A model generated the notes under the pieces. The model was not told where the DNA came from. It made no database searches and was given only the letters and a program-made list of their open reading frames with translations. Both the position numbers and the translations under genes were made by a program. A stretch of DNA of 64,000 bases from Dehalococcoidia bacterium (GTDB lineage Bacteria > Chloroflexota > Dehalococcoidia > Bin125): positions 168,343-232,342 of the forward strand of contig JAJDXE010000004.1 of the NCBI GenBank assembly GCA_022825265.1. The letters are read 5' to 3'. This document shows positions 40,974 to 49,154 of the stretch, piece by piece (within the stretch, counting starts at the first letter, position 1; every line of letters begins with the position of its first letter).

Positions 40974-42269
40974 ATGTCAACGATGAACTTCGACGCCTGG
41001 CTCCCCCCGCGATCGGCCCCACGCCCGACTCACGAGGGCACAGCCGAGCAAGCCCTCCGCCAGATCCCCGACGGCGCGCGCGTCGTCGTACCGCCGATGT
41101 CGGCGACGCCCGTCGGACTGATGCATGTCCTTGACGAGGTCAGAGCCGGCTGGACCGATATTGAGATCGCCACGGGCAACCTCTTCAGCCACCTACCTCC
41201 GTTGGACCACCCCAACCAACCATTCCGCTTCTCGACCTACCAGACCAGCGGACCAATGCGAGATGTCGAAGCCGCCGGCGCACTCGATCACATCCCCGCG
41301 ACCTACGCGCAGGTACCGACGCTGTTCCGTCCCGACGGTCCGCTCCCCGCCGACGCCATCCTGATCCAGGTCTCCGAGCCGGGACCGGAGGGCATGTGCT
41401 CCCTCGGTACGTCGGTCGGTGGCATCGTCGACGTCGTCCGCACCGCGCCGCTGGTCATCGCCCAGGTCAATCCCAACCTGCCCTACACCTTCGGCGCCGC
41501 CGAGCTCCGACGCGAAGAACTCGACTGGCTCGTGCCGCTCGAGAGCGACGTCACCGAACTCCGCCGGGCCGAACCGGGCGCACTGGAGCGCGAGATCGCA
41601 TCGGCCGTGGCCGAACTCGTCACCGACGGCGCCACACTCCAGTTCGGCATCGGAGGCGTGCCCGAGGCGATCATGGGCATGTTGGGCGAGCGCCGAGACC
41701 TCGGCGTTCACTCCGGACTCATCTCCGACGGGATCAAGGGCATGGTCGAGAGCGGCGCGTTGACCGGTTCGCGGAAGGCAACCGCCCCCGAGCTCATCAT
41801 CACGACCGAGGCCGCCGGCAGCGCCGAGTTCTTCCACTGGCTCGACCGCAATCCCGCCGTCTGCATGGCGCCCGCCGGATACACCCACTCGCTCCAGATC
41901 CTCGCCCAGCAGCACAACTTCGTCGGCATCAACTCGGCAGTCCAGGTCGCGTTGGACGGGACGATCAATGCAGAGTCACTCGGCGCGCGACAAATCTCCG
42001 GCCCCGGCGGACAGCCCGACTTCGCCGCCGGCGCGATGCTCAACGGCGGTATCTCCGTCGTCGCGATGCCCTCGACCGCCGCCAGAGGCAACGTCTCACG
42101 GATCGTCAAGCGCCTCGATCAGGACGCCGTGGTCACGACACCGCGAACCCTGGCCGACCGGATCATCACAGAGCACGGGCAAGCGGAACTTGCGGGACGC
42201 ACGCTGGGAGCTCGTGCCGAAGCGCTGCGCGCGATCGCCCATCCTGACTTTCGGGCCAGCTTGGGGTAA
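40974..42269 (+). CDS. acetyl-CoA hydrolase/4-hydroxybutyrate CoA-transferase family protein
   Basis: This is a 431-residue two-domain CoA-transferase (acetyl-CoA hydrolase/transferase family). N-terminal ALRQIPDGARVVVPP and C-terminal LQFGIGGVPEAIMGML, FVGINSAVQV and SGPGGQPDFAAGA are family blocks. In the stretch GVHSGLISDG, the position where I expect the family's Glu (HSE or HTE) is Gly248, and in NSAVQV the usual Glu is Gln, so the normal acyl-glutamyl chemistry may be lost or moved. The frame is open to a TTG at 40947, but that would overlap the terminator; ATG 40974 or 40983 are better starts, without a clear ribosome site. Confidence 0.8.
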   Translation: MSTMNFDAWLPPRSAPRPTHEGTAEQALRQIPDGARVVVPPMSATPVGLMHVLDEVRAGWTDIEIATGNLFSHLPPLDHPNQPFRFSTYQTSGPMRDVEAAGALDHIPATYAQVPTLFRPDGPLPADAILIQVSEPGPEGMCSLGTSVGGIVDVVRTAPLVIAQVNPNLPYTFGAAELRREELDWLVPLESDVTELRRAEPGALEREIASAVAELVTDGATLQFGIGGVPEAIMGMLGERRDLGVHSGLISDGIKGMVESGALTGSRKATAPELIITTEAAGSAEFFHWLDRNPAVCMAPAGYTHSLQILAQQHNFVGINSAVQVALDGTINAESLGARQISGPGGQPDFAAGAMLNGGISVVAMPSTAARGNVSRIVKRLDQDAVVTTPRTLADRIITEHGQAELAGRTLGARAEALRAIAHPDFRASLG

Positions 42270-42417
42270 ACGGGTAGCTGCTTGCTTGGCAACCTAGAGC
42301 ACAGGTACCAGTTCTTCTCTGCACTCTTGACCGCGACCCACCCGCCACCCGTTATCTTGCATGTGCGGATGCGCACGACCAGCGTCGAATTGCTGGGGAC
42401 CAGCTTCGGAGGATGAA

Positions 42418-42861
42418 ATGCCCGTATCGATCGAAGACATGCTCGCCAACACCTCACTGTTCTCGCGCGTCGATCGCGATGAGCTGCACCAGGTCGCTGG
42501 CTGGGTCCAGGTCCAGGACTACAAGGCCGGACAGGTGATCGACGCCGAGGGCGATCTCGGAACGACCCTGCACATCATCCGCAGCGGCTCCGTTGACGTC
42601 TACCAGGGCTACGGTTCGGACGACCAGACACTACTCGCTTCATTCGGCGAGGGCGACTTCTTCGGCGAGATGGCCCTGCTGCTCGGACGACCGCGCTCGG
42701 CCACAGTCATCGCCAAAGAAGAAACCGAGTGCCTGCAAATCCTGCGCAACGCGTTCGCCGAGGGAGCCACGGCCCCGGTCCTCTGGGCCATGCTCCAGCA
42801 CGTCGCCGAACGTCTCGCCCACGCCGACGAAACCATCGGCGAAATGCACCACTCGCACTAG
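42418..42861 (+). CDS. cyclic nucleotide-binding domain protein
   Basis: This 147-residue protein is essentially a single cNMP-binding domain of the CRP type. ALFS-like TSLFSRVDRDEL opens it, with G-x-V-I-DAEGD and GSVDVYQGYG strands, and the phosphate-binding cassette is FGEMALLLGRPRSATV. The Arg and Ser/Ala contacts for cyclic nucleotide are kept. No helix-turn-helix or other output domain follows; a short helical tail ends it. GGAGG is 5 bases before the ATG at 42418, although the frame is open upstream to 42361. It probably regulates a partner protein. Confidence 0.85.
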   Translation: MPVSIEDMLANTSLFSRVDRDELHQVAGWVQVQDYKAGQVIDAEGDLGTTLHIIRSGSVDVYQGYGSDDQTLLASFGEGDFFGEMALLLGRPRSATVIAKEETECLQILRNAFAEGATAPVLWAMLQHVAERLAHADETIGEMHHSH

Positions 42862-42889
42862 CAATCTTCAATCCCACACTGGGTGAGGG

Positions 42890-43771
42890 TCACACCCCTT
42901 GCCCCAACCGCGACACCACCCTCGCCAGCGCCTGCGTACCCTCATCCCCAAGCCCCGACGCCTGCAACTGGTGATACAGCTGTTGCACCAACGACGTATT
43001 CGGCAACGGCTGCAGCACGTCGCCGCCCGCCTCCAGCGCAAGCCGCAGATCTTTCTGCATCAGCTTGACCATGAAGCCCGGCGCATAATCGCCGACCGCG
43101 ATCTTCGGTCCCAGGTTGGACAACTGCCAGCTCCCCGCTGCCCCGGCCGAGATCGCAGCCAACATCCGCTCCTGATCAACCCCCGACTTATCGGCTAGCG
43201 ACAACGCTTCGCAAACCCCCAGCAACGCGCCCGCGATCGCCACCTGGTTGCACAGCTTCACCGTCTGACCAGCCCCCGTCGGCCCGCAGTGTGTGATCGT
43301 CGAGCCCATCGCCTCCAGCACCGGCATGCAGCGCTCCAGCACATCCCCGTCCCCGCCAACCATGATCGAAAGCGTCCCCGCCTTCGCGCCCGTATCGCCG
43401 CCCGAAACCGGCGCGTCGAGCATCGCCACCCCACGCTCAGCCAACTGAGCAGCAACATCCCGCGTCACCGCCGGAGAGATCGTAGACATATCGATCACCA
43501 CGGAGCCCGACGTGAGCCCATGGATCGCAGCATCCTCACGCTCCACGAGCACCGACTCGACATCGGGCGAATCTGTCACGATCGTGATTAGGATGTCGCT
43601 TGCTTGAGCCACCGCCTGCGGAGACTCGGCGGCCAAGGCGCCCAGCTCGACGCAGGCGTCAATACCTGGCTGCGAGCGATTCCAGACCGTCGGTGTGAAC
43701 CCGGACTTGATCAGATTCGCCACCATTGGCACACCCATGATCCCCAGCCCGATAAATCCAATGCGCTCCAT
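42890..43771 (-). CDS. NAD(P)-dependent beta-hydroxyacid dehydrogenase (3-hydroxyisobutyrate dehydrogenase family)
   Basis: This 293-residue enzyme has the N-terminal Rossmann motif IGFIGLGIMGVPMVANL, the substrate-binding DAPVSGGDTGAKAGTL block, the catalytic Lys in GAGQTVKLCNQ, and the C-terminal helix bundle with KDLRLALE. The family includes 3-hydroxyisobutyrate dehydrogenase and tartronate semialdehyde reductase (GarR/GlxR); the local motifs do not separate them. GAGGGGAG stands about 6 bases before the ATG. It is convergent with the cNMP protein. Confidence 0.9.
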   Translation of the reverse strand: MERIGFIGLGIMGVPMVANLIKSGFTPTVWNRSQPGIDACVELGALAAESPQAVAQASDILITIVTDSPDVESVLVEREDAAIHGLTSGSVVIDMSTISPAVTRDVAAQLAERGVAMLDAPVSGGDTGAKAGTLSIMVGGDGDVLERCMPVLEAMGSTITHCGPTGAGQTVKLCNQVAIAGALLGVCEALSLADKSGVDQERMLAAISAGAAGSWQLSNLGPKIAVGDYAPGFMVKLMQKDLRLALEAGGDVLQPLPNTSLVQQLYHQLQASGLGDEGTQALARVVSRLGQGV

Positions 43772-43795
43772 CGCCGAACTCCCCTCGGATCCGTC

Positions 43796-43815
43796 ATTCC
43801 CGCGTAGGCGGGAAT
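43796..43815. repeat. ATTCCCGC-GTAG-GCGGGAAT palindrome
   Basis: A perfect 8-bp stem pairs 43796-43803 with 43808-43815 around GTAG. This palindrome is familiar from repeat families in many high-GC genomes. It lies in the short divergent gap upstream of the dehydrogenase and the 43838 gene. Confidence 0.65.
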
Positions 43816-43837
43816 CTCGTCCCGTACGATACGACCC

Positions 43838-44119
43838 ATGCCGCTCTATCTCGCCGACGCAAGCTGGGACGCCGCGCAGCCGCTGGACAAAGTGCTCGAA
43901 GAACTCGAAGGCATCGTCCAGCGCACCGGTGGCCAGGTGCTCCAGGTGCTCCAGATCGACGACGGACTGTCGCTCACCATCGAAACCCCCGACGACCTCT
44001 CCCTCTTCCGCATCGCCCGAGAAGCCGCCGGCCTCGGCCTCCGACTGACATCACGCGTAGCATTGTCCCGAACCGAAGCCGAAGCGCTGGACAGCGCCCA
44101 CCGAGAACGAACCCCCTAG
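43838..44119 (+). CDS. hypothetical protein
   Basis: This is a 93-residue protein of no recognised family. It is predicted to be a small alpha/beta fold, with a helix (PLDKVLEELEGIVQRTGG), a strand (QVLQVLQIDD), a strand (LSLTIETPDD), a helix (LFRIAREAAGLGLRL) and a short acidic helix at the end. No signal peptide, membrane helix or Cys is present. It lies 21 bp upstream of another small gene and may be co-transcribed. Confidence 0.6.
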   Translation: MPLYLADASWDAAQPLDKVLEELEGIVQRTGGQVLQVLQIDDGLSLTIETPDDLSLFRIAREAAGLGLRLTSRVALSRTEAEALDSAHRERTP

Positions 44120-44140
44120 AACTCAGTAGGAGTCCCGCAC

Positions 44141-44338
44141 ATGGCCGACAACGCACGCTGCGAAGAGATCCGCGCCGAACGCGCCCGTCTCAACAAACTC
44201 ACCGACGACATGCCCGGCAAACTGCCGCCCCAACCCGGCGATGGCCCCCTCGGCCGCCCCAACCCCGAGCTGCGCCGCATCTACGACCAGATCAACGACC
44301 TCCGCAAAGAACTCCTCGCCCTCGGCTGCAAACCCTAA
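44141..44338 (+). CDS. hypothetical protein, helical
   Basis: This 65-residue protein has an N-terminal basic/acidic helix (CEEIRAERARLNKLTDDM), a Pro/Gly-rich middle (GKLPPQPGDGPLGRPNP) and a C-terminal helix (ELRRIYDQINDLRKELLAL) that could form a helical hairpin or coiled coil. The two Cys near the ends are notable. AGGAG lies 8 bases before the ATG. The family is unknown. Confidence 0.6.
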   Translation: MADNARCEEIRAERARLNKLTDDMPGKLPPQPGDGPLGRPNPELRRIYDQINDLRKELLALGCKP

Positions 44339-44790
44339 CCACCCCTTAAATCCCCTCTCGCCTCAGCGCCACGCCGTCGACTCCCACGGCGACAACCCCG
44401 ACACACGAGGCCCCCTGAACAGAACACAGGAGCGGTACACTAGTTCGCATCAGGCGACGACGACGAAACGAGGGAGAGAAGCGATGACCAACGCCAGTTT
44501 TCTGTCTGGACGGCTCGAGGCGAATCCGAACAGATCTGGACAGACCCGATCAAGCCGAACGCGAGCGAAACTGAAGGCCGCCGAAAAAATCTGAAAAAAC
44601 CTGAAAGCCCAAAACTCACGATCCTCAGTGTTTTACTGGAGATCATGACCGGATCAGGCGGATTTCGGCCTGAAAAAAAGTTCGCCGAAAACCTGAAATC
44701 GGCCACTGGCAAGCCAAAACCTTCGCTCGCCGAATAGATCGGGGATTCATACTCGGTTAACACTCGGAGTGCGCCAGTGGCAATTGGGGC
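44339..44790. other. lower-GC intergenic island
   Basis: This is about 450 bases without a convincing gene. A 36-codon ORF at 44484-44594 (MTNASFLSGRLEANP...) has AGGGAGAG before its ATG but a low-complexity reading, so I leave it as doubtful. From 44571 to 44610 the sequence is A-rich and repeats CTGAAAAAA-like words. It resembles the minus strand of 26091-26140. It leads into the riboswitch, so the riboswitch promoter should lie near its right end. Confidence 0.45.
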
Positions 44791-44975
44791 TGCGACTGGG
44801 TACGCTTGCTACCACAACTGAATATTCGGGCCGAATCCCTGTGAAGCCCTCCAGCCGAACAGGGAGCGGGGGACCCACTACTTGGGGTGAATGCAGAGTT
44901 CGTTTCCTGAGAGCGAACACCGCACGGCGCACTCCTTCGCGCCGAACCCGTCAGCTAACCCCGTAGGCGACCGAG
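44791..44975 (+). promoter_or_regulatory. c-di-AMP riboswitch (ydaO-yuaA type)
   Basis: The conserved words of the ydaO-yuaA aptamer are present in order and spacing: an upstream CCGAATCCCTG and AGGGAGCGGGGGACCCA (ending about 44877), GGGGTGAAT at 44884-44892, a variable hairpin region, and AACCCGTCAGCTAACCCC with GTAGGCG at 44945-44969. The closing stem would pair the 5' side near 44795-44815 with GTAGGCGACC. Borders are approximate. This RNA binds cyclic di-AMP and normally controls genes for cell-wall hydrolases or ion/osmolyte transport. No such gene follows here. Confidence 0.88.
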
Positions 44976-44980
44976 GGAGA

Positions 44981-45010
44981 CGCACGCTGGAGTCGAAACT
45001 CCAGTGCGCG
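44981..45010 (+). other. hairpin directly after the riboswitch
   Basis: A 7-bp perfect stem (44987-44993 with 44998-45004, loop CGAA) extends outward with a G-T pair, a C-G pair, one mismatch and two further pairs. It starts about 6 bases after the aptamer and may belong to the expression platform. It has no T-tract. Confidence 0.45.
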
Positions 45011-45199
45011 ATCAAGAACCCGTGTCATGAGCACGGCTCCACCGGTTCGCCTTGCTGCCGCAGCTGCCACAACCTGGCGCTGCAAGCCCCACTTCGGCAA
45101 CGCAGCATCGGCCGCGAACGTGAGAGTCACGCCGGGAGCGACCGCCCGGCGCACTCAGGGGCACGGGTTTCTCGCTCGCCCGTCCCCGCTTCCTGGCCG
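45011..45199. other. riboswitch downstream stretch without recognisable gene
   Basis: An ATG at 45027 opens a frame (MSTAPPVRLAAAAATTW...) that simply runs on through the antisense of the enoyl-CoA hydratase gene and has no family likeness. The other two frames give nothing better. The stretch ends at the 45200 hairpin. Either the target gene has been lost, or the transcript encodes an unknown short peptide or is an RNA. Confidence 0.4.
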
Positions 45200-45224
45200 A
45201 CCCCCGGACATCGTGTCCGGGGGT
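45200..45224 (+). terminator. strong hairpin, probable end of the riboswitch transcript
   Basis: An 11-bp perfect stem (45200-45210 with 45214-45224) closes a 3-base TCG loop, followed by TCGGTTTAT. It could end the riboswitch RNA on the plus strand, the convergent enoyl-CoA hydratase mRNA, or both. Confidence 0.55.
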
Positions 45225-45251
45225 TCGGTTTATCCGGACGATCGGCCGAAC

Positions 45252-46067
45252 TCAGCGGCCGACGAAGTTGGGCGGCCGTTTCTCCAGGAACGCGCGCGCC
45301 GCTTCCTTGTTGTCCTCACCGGTGAAGGACAGCATCACGTGCGACCCCTCCTGGTACAGCGAATCGCTCAAGCTCGACGTGGCCGCGTAGTTGAGCGTCC
45401 ACTTCATCATCGCCAGCACCGCAGACGGGCCCTGCGCCAGCTCGCGGCAAAACTCCAGCCCCTGGCTCAGCAGCTCGTCGTGCGGCACGACCTTCGTCAC
45501 GATGCCAAGTTCTTCGGCCTCGTCCGCGTTGATTCGCCGATCCAGGATCAGCAGTTCCCGAGCCCGGGTGATCCCGACCATCTGGTTCAGGAACCAGGCG
45601 ACGCCGTAGTCGCCCGACACCCCGATGTTGCGAAACGCCGTGACGAAGCGCGCCCGGTCAGAGGCGATGCGGAAGTCGGTTGCCAGGCACAGACCAAGTC
45701 CACCGCCGGCGGCTGGACCATTGACCAGCGACACCGTCGGCGTCCCCATCTCGTGCAGCATTCCCGACGTCTGCTGCTGGCTGCGGTGGCTGCGGCGGTT
45801 GACCACGCCGGGTCCCGGCGGCGGCCCGCCCGAGCCGCGCTGCATGTTGTTGATATCGGCCCCGGCCGAGAATCCGCGTCCCGCGCCGGTCAGCGCCACG
45901 CAGCGAACCTGCGGGTCGTCCTCGCAGTCGATCAACGCTTCAGTCAGCCGCTGCAGCAGGTCGTCGCCGAACGCGTTCAGGCGCTCGGGTCGATTCAGAG
46001 TGATCAGGGCAACGCCGTCGTCGCGCTTGTCGAGAATCACCGTCGGGTCGCCGTTGGTATCAGACAT
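45252..46067 (-). CDS. enoyl-CoA hydratase/isomerase family protein
   Basis: This 271-residue crotonase-fold protein shows ITLNRPERLNAFGDDL, the oxyanion-hole block LTGAGRGFSAGADI, and VNGPAAGGGLGLCLATDFRIAS. A 20-residue Gly/Arg/Gln-rich insertion (MQRGSGGPPPGPGVVNRR) follows the first block. The C-terminal domain ends in EEGSHVMLSF-like and EKRPPNFVGR segments typical of 2-(1,2-epoxy-1,2-dihydrophenyl)acetyl-CoA isomerase-type members, but the exact reaction is not assignable. AAAGG precedes the ATG. It is divergent from the SRAP gene. Confidence 0.87.
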   Translation of the reverse strand: MSDTNGDPTVILDKRDDGVALITLNRPERLNAFGDDLLQRLTEALIDCEDDPQVRCVALTGAGRGFSAGADINNMQRGSGGPPPGPGVVNRRSHRSQQQTSGMLHEMGTPTVSLVNGPAAGGGLGLCLATDFRIASDRARFVTAFRNIGVSGDYGVAWFLNQMVGITRARELLILDRRINADEAEELGIVTKVVPHDELLSQGLEFCRELAQGPSAVLAMMKWTLNYAATSSLSDSLYQEGSHVMLSFTGEDNKEAARAFLEKRPPNFVGR

Positions 46068-46137
46068 GGATCAAGCCTTTCGGTGGAAGCGAATTCGTCG
46101 GTTCAATGCTAAGGCCACACCTGCCTACACTGACTTC

Positions 46138-46836
46138 ATGTGCGGACGATTCACCCTGACCGTCGAGCAGCTCGAATTCATCGAGGCCGTACAGCGGCTC
46201 AACCTGAAGCTCTTCGGCGGCGGCGATTTCAAGCCGAGATTCAACATCGCGCCGACGCAATTGCATCCGATCTTTCTCGCCGACGGCGAGGAGTTCGCGG
46301 CTCAGCCCGCACGCTGGGGTCTGGTCAACTTCTGGGCCAAGGACGCGAAGCGGGCGGCACGACAGATCAATGCCCGCTCGGAAACCGTGGCCGAATCTCG
46401 TGCCTACGCCCGACCATTCAAGCGTCAGCGTTGCCTCGTCCCCGCCGACGGCTGGTACGAGTGGAGCGGCCCCAGGAATCAGCGTCAGCCGCACTGGATC
46501 CATCGCCCCGACTGCGAGCCCTTCCTCTTCGCCGGCCTCTACGACATCTGGTATCCCGAGCCTGATCGACCCGCCGTCACATTCACGATCTTGACGAAGG
46601 AAGCCACCGAGGCGTTGGCCAACATCCACTCGCGAATGCCGGTGGTGCTGCCGCCGGATCGACAAGAGGCATGGCTCGATCCCGGCAACCAGGACCAGGA
46701 TTCAGTCCTACCGCTGTTGGAATTGCCGCCGGACGATTCGTTCATCACCGAGCCGGCCTCCAGCCGCGTCAACTCCGTCAAGCACGATGATGCGACGCTG
46801 CTTGCATCCGAGCAACAGCCCACGCTCGACCTCTGA
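46138..46836 (+). CDS. SRAP/HMCES (YedK) family abasic-site protein
   Basis: This is a 232-residue SRAP-domain protein. The mature N-terminus is Cys2 (MCGRFTL), which forms a covalent thiazolidine with abasic sites in single-stranded DNA in HMCES and YedK. Further family blocks are RFNIAPTQ, ARWGLVNFWAKD, NARSETVAE, RCLVPADGWYEW and ANIHSRMPVVLP with the catalytic His. The frame is open far upstream, but MCGR fixes the start. It should protect replication forks from abasic sites. It is followed by a DinB protein and a PLP enzyme on the same strand. Confidence 0.93.
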   Translation: MCGRFTLTVEQLEFIEAVQRLNLKLFGGGDFKPRFNIAPTQLHPIFLADGEEFAAQPARWGLVNFWAKDAKRAARQINARSETVAESRAYARPFKRQRCLVPADGWYEWSGPRNQRQPHWIHRPDCEPFLFAGLYDIWYPEPDRPAVTFTILTKEATEALANIHSRMPVVLPPDRQEAWLDPGNQDQDSVLPLLELPPDDSFITEPASSRVNSVKHDDATLLASEQQPTLDL

Positions 46837-46853
46837 TCGATCAGGAGTAAGAC

Positions 46854-47381
46854 ATGTTCACCGATATCGACGGCTTCCTCCGCTACTTCCGCTCAGTCAA
46901 CCGTCGCGCCGTCCGAGATGTGACGGCACTCCCGCCCGAGGCCGACGGCTGGACGCCCGAAGGTGGTGAGGGCGAGAACGCCTGGTCAATCAACAAGCTG
47001 ATCGGCCACATGTGCGGCTCGAGGCTCTACTTCGCCAGCGCCTATCGACGACAGGGCTGGATTTCACCTGAGCCGCCCGACGTCAGCAGTCCCGAACTCT
47101 GGGCGCCAGCGCTGGACGCCAGCTTCGAGGAGTTCAGCCGGCTCGCCACCGAGGTTGGCCCCGAAGGACTGACACGTCAGATCGAGATGATCGACACACC
47201 CGGAGCGACCCTGAGTGGTTGGCGGCTGTTGCTGATGATGATGGAGCACGACATCCATCACCGCTCACAGATCGACACCTACGCAGGCCTCAACGGCTGG
47301 GACCCGCCCGACATTTACTTCCGCTCTGCCGAGACGATCGCCGAGCGCCAGCCCGAGCAGATCGCGAAGTACCGCTCGTGA
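46854..47381 (+). CDS. DinB family protein
   Basis: This 175-residue four-helix-bundle protein is of the DinB/YfiT type. The probable metal-binding histidines are in LIGHMCGS and MMEHDIHHRSQ. DinB-like proteins are often thiol-S-transferases with bacillithiol or mycothiol, or metal-dependent hydrolases; the role here is unknown. AGGAG stands before the ATG. The stop overlaps the GTG of the next gene (GTGA), so the two are translationally coupled. Confidence 0.83.
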   Translation: MFTDIDGFLRYFRSVNRRAVRDVTALPPEADGWTPEGGEGENAWSINKLIGHMCGSRLYFASAYRRQGWISPEPPDVSSPELWAPALDASFEEFSRLATEVGPEGLTRQIEMIDTPGATLSGWRLLLMMMEHDIHHRSQIDTYAGLNGWDPPDIYFRSAETIAERQPEQIAKYRS

Positions 47382-48352
47382 GCGCCCAACTGGTTCCTCC
47401 GACGCTGGCCGAGATCCGCCGGGCGCACGAGATCATCAAGCAGGAAATCGCCCTGCCGACCCCGCTGATTCACAGCCCAGGGCTCTCCGAGCACCTGCAG
47501 GCTCACGTTTCGATCAAGCTGGAGGCGGCAACCCCCACCTCAGCCTTCAAGGTTCGCGGTGGCATCTATCTCGCTTCACAACTCGACCAGGACGCTCGCA
47601 AGCGAGGTCTGGTGACCGCTTCAACCGGCAATCACGGCCAGTCCATCGCCTATGGCGCTGCCGCCGCCGGAACGTCGGCAACGATCTTCATGCCGACCGA
47701 CGCCAATCCCGACAAGATCACGGCGATCGAGCGCTTCGGAGGTCGAGTCGAGCTCGTTGGTGAACGGGTCGACGAGTGCTTCGTCGCCGCGGCGGAACAC
47801 GCGCACGAGCGTGGCGCGCTCTACGTGGAGCCTGTCAATCAACCCACCTTGATCGCCGGCGTTGCCACAGCCGCGCTTGAAGTGCTGGAGACACAGCAGC
47901 CAGACACCGACCTCGTGATTGTCCCGCTTGGCGGTGGTACCGGTGCGTCAGGTTGGGTCACTGTGCGCGATTCCCTCGATCATCCCTCAGCAGTCTGGGC
48001 GGCGCAATCGTTGCTGGCGCCCGCCGTGCACGACGCCTGGCGTTCGGGCAAGATGGAGCCGCGACCCAATCGCACGCTGGCCGAGGGCATCGCCACCGGC
48101 GTCGTGTTCGAGCTGCCGTTGGGCATTCTGCGAGCCTCGCTGAACGACTTCATCCTCGTGGACGATGAACAGATTCTTGCTGCCTTGAGGCGGCTGTGGG
48201 ACTTGCAGCACATCATGTCCGAGCCCGCGGGCGCAGTTGGCGTCGCTGCCGCCGAGCAGGAGCGGGAACGCATTGCCGGAAAGCGCGTTGTCATCGTAGT
48301 CAGCGGCGCCAATGCGACCCGCAGCCAGCTGCTCGACTGGTTGAAGGACTAG
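47378..48352 (+). CDS. PLP-dependent threonine/serine dehydratase-like enzyme
   Basis: This 324-residue fold-type II PLP enzyme has the Schiff-base Lys in TSAFKVRGG (about residue 55), [15 protein letters not shown] as the substrate loop, and [10 protein letters not shown] as the phosphate-binding glycine loop, where threonine dehydratases normally have GGGGLxxG. A C-terminal ACT domain is absent, so it is the catabolic/racemase-like short form. Deamination of Thr or Ser, or racemisation, is possible. The GTG start overlaps the DinB stop. The gene is convergent with the pterin dehydratase, sharing 4 bp at the stops. Confidence 0.85.
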   Translation: MSAQLVPPTLAEIRRAHEIIKQEIALPTPLIHSPGLSEHLQAHVSIKLEAATPTSAFKVRGGIYLASQLDQDARKRGLVTASTGNHGQSIAYGAAAAGTSATIFMPTDANPDKITAIERFGGRVELVGERVDECFVAAAEHAHERGALYVEPVNQPTLIAGVATAALEVLETQQPDTDLVIVPLGGGTGASGWVTVRDSLDHPSAVWAAQSLLAPAVHDAWRSGKMEPRPNRTLAEGIATGVVFELPLGILRASLNDFILVDDEQILAALRRLWDLQHIMSEPAGAVGVAAAEQERERIAGKRVVIVVSGANATRSQLLDWLKD

Positions 48353-48639
48353 CCAGCGACCTCGTTGATCTGTCCTGCGAGGACGAAGTCAAAGTCGGTC
48401 ACGCCTCCGGCGTCGTGGGTGTTGAGCGCGATTGACACCGTGTTGTAGACGTTCGACCAGTTGGGGTGGTGGTCGAGCTTCTCGGCCAACAGCGCGACCG
48501 AGGACATGAAACCGAAGGCGGCGACGAAGTTGTCGAACTGGAACTCTCGGCTCAGCGAGCCGTCCCGGAATCCCCAGCCGGGTATCTCGGACAGTCGAGC
48601 GCTAATCTCGGAATCATCCAGCTTGCGTCGCTCCGGCAT
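48349..48639 (-). CDS. pterin-4-alpha-carbinolamine dehydratase
   Basis: This 96-residue protein has the family signature [21 protein letters not shown] (metal-free active-site His-His-Pro and the following strand) and an N-terminal [17 protein letters not shown]. It dehydrates 4a-hydroxytetrahydrobiopterin, or acts as a moonlighting protein. No aromatic amino acid hydroxylase is near. GGGAGG 5 bases before the ATG at 48639 decides the start over the longer open frame. Confidence 0.9.
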   Translation of the reverse strand: MPERRKLDDSEISARLSEIPGWGFRDGSLSREFQFDNFVAAFGFMSSVALLAEKLDHHPNWSNVYNTVSIALNTHDAGGVTDFDFVLAGQINEVAG

Positions 48640-48690
48640 GGCTACCTCCCAAATGGTTCCAGGTTGATGTGCCGCGAGTATAGGAACCCG

Positions 48691-49128
48691 ATGGCGACTC
48701 TCGACGACGTTCGGACGACGATTGAATTGGCCCGCCACGGGTATCTGTCGACGGCCTCGGCGGAGGGCGAGCCTCACCTGCAGCCGGTGGTCTTTCAAGT
48801 CGTTGGAGATGCGATCTACATCGCCATTGACGAGAAACCGAAAACGACGATGCGCCTTCGCCGGCTAACCAACATCGAATCGAATCCGCGGTTCGCACTG
48901 ATGGTCGATAACTATGACGATGACTGGAATCGGCTGTGGTGGATCCTCCTGCGCGGTCCGGCGAGTGTGCTCTGGCCAACGGAGTGGCGAGTCGAGGAGG
49001 CTGCGGCGGCGATCGCGGCGCTTCGGGACAAGTATCCGCAGTATGAGTCGATGGGGCTGGAGGAGCGTCCATTGCTCAAGCTCATACCAGACCGAGTGAC
49101 TCGTTGGTCGGCTTCCGGCAGTTATTGA
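48691..49128 (+). CDS. pyridoxamine 5'-phosphate oxidase-like (FMN/F420-binding) protein
   Basis: This 145-residue split-barrel flavin-binding protein has [59 protein letters not shown], and [15 protein letters not shown] at the end, as in the Rv0121-like F420-dependent group. It is probably an oxidoreductase with an unknown substrate; whether F420 is made by this organism is not visible here. ATG 48691 with AGGA before it fits best; an ATG at 48667 adds eight residues. It is divergent from the pterin dehydratase. Confidence 0.82.
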   Translation: MATLDDVRTTIELARHGYLSTASAEGEPHLQPVVFQVVGDAIYIAIDEKPKTTMRLRRLTNIESNPRFALMVDNYDDDWNRLWWILLRGPASVLWPTEWRVEEAAAAIAALRDKYPQYESMGLEERPLLKLIPDRVTRWSASGSY

Positions 49129-49154
49129 CTTCGACCGCCTTTCCCGGTTCGTTC

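Noticed and set aside
45027..46112. A 361-codon ORF after the riboswitch.
   Set aside because: After about 70 codons it simply mirrors the antisense of the enoyl-CoA hydratase gene; no domain is recognisable.
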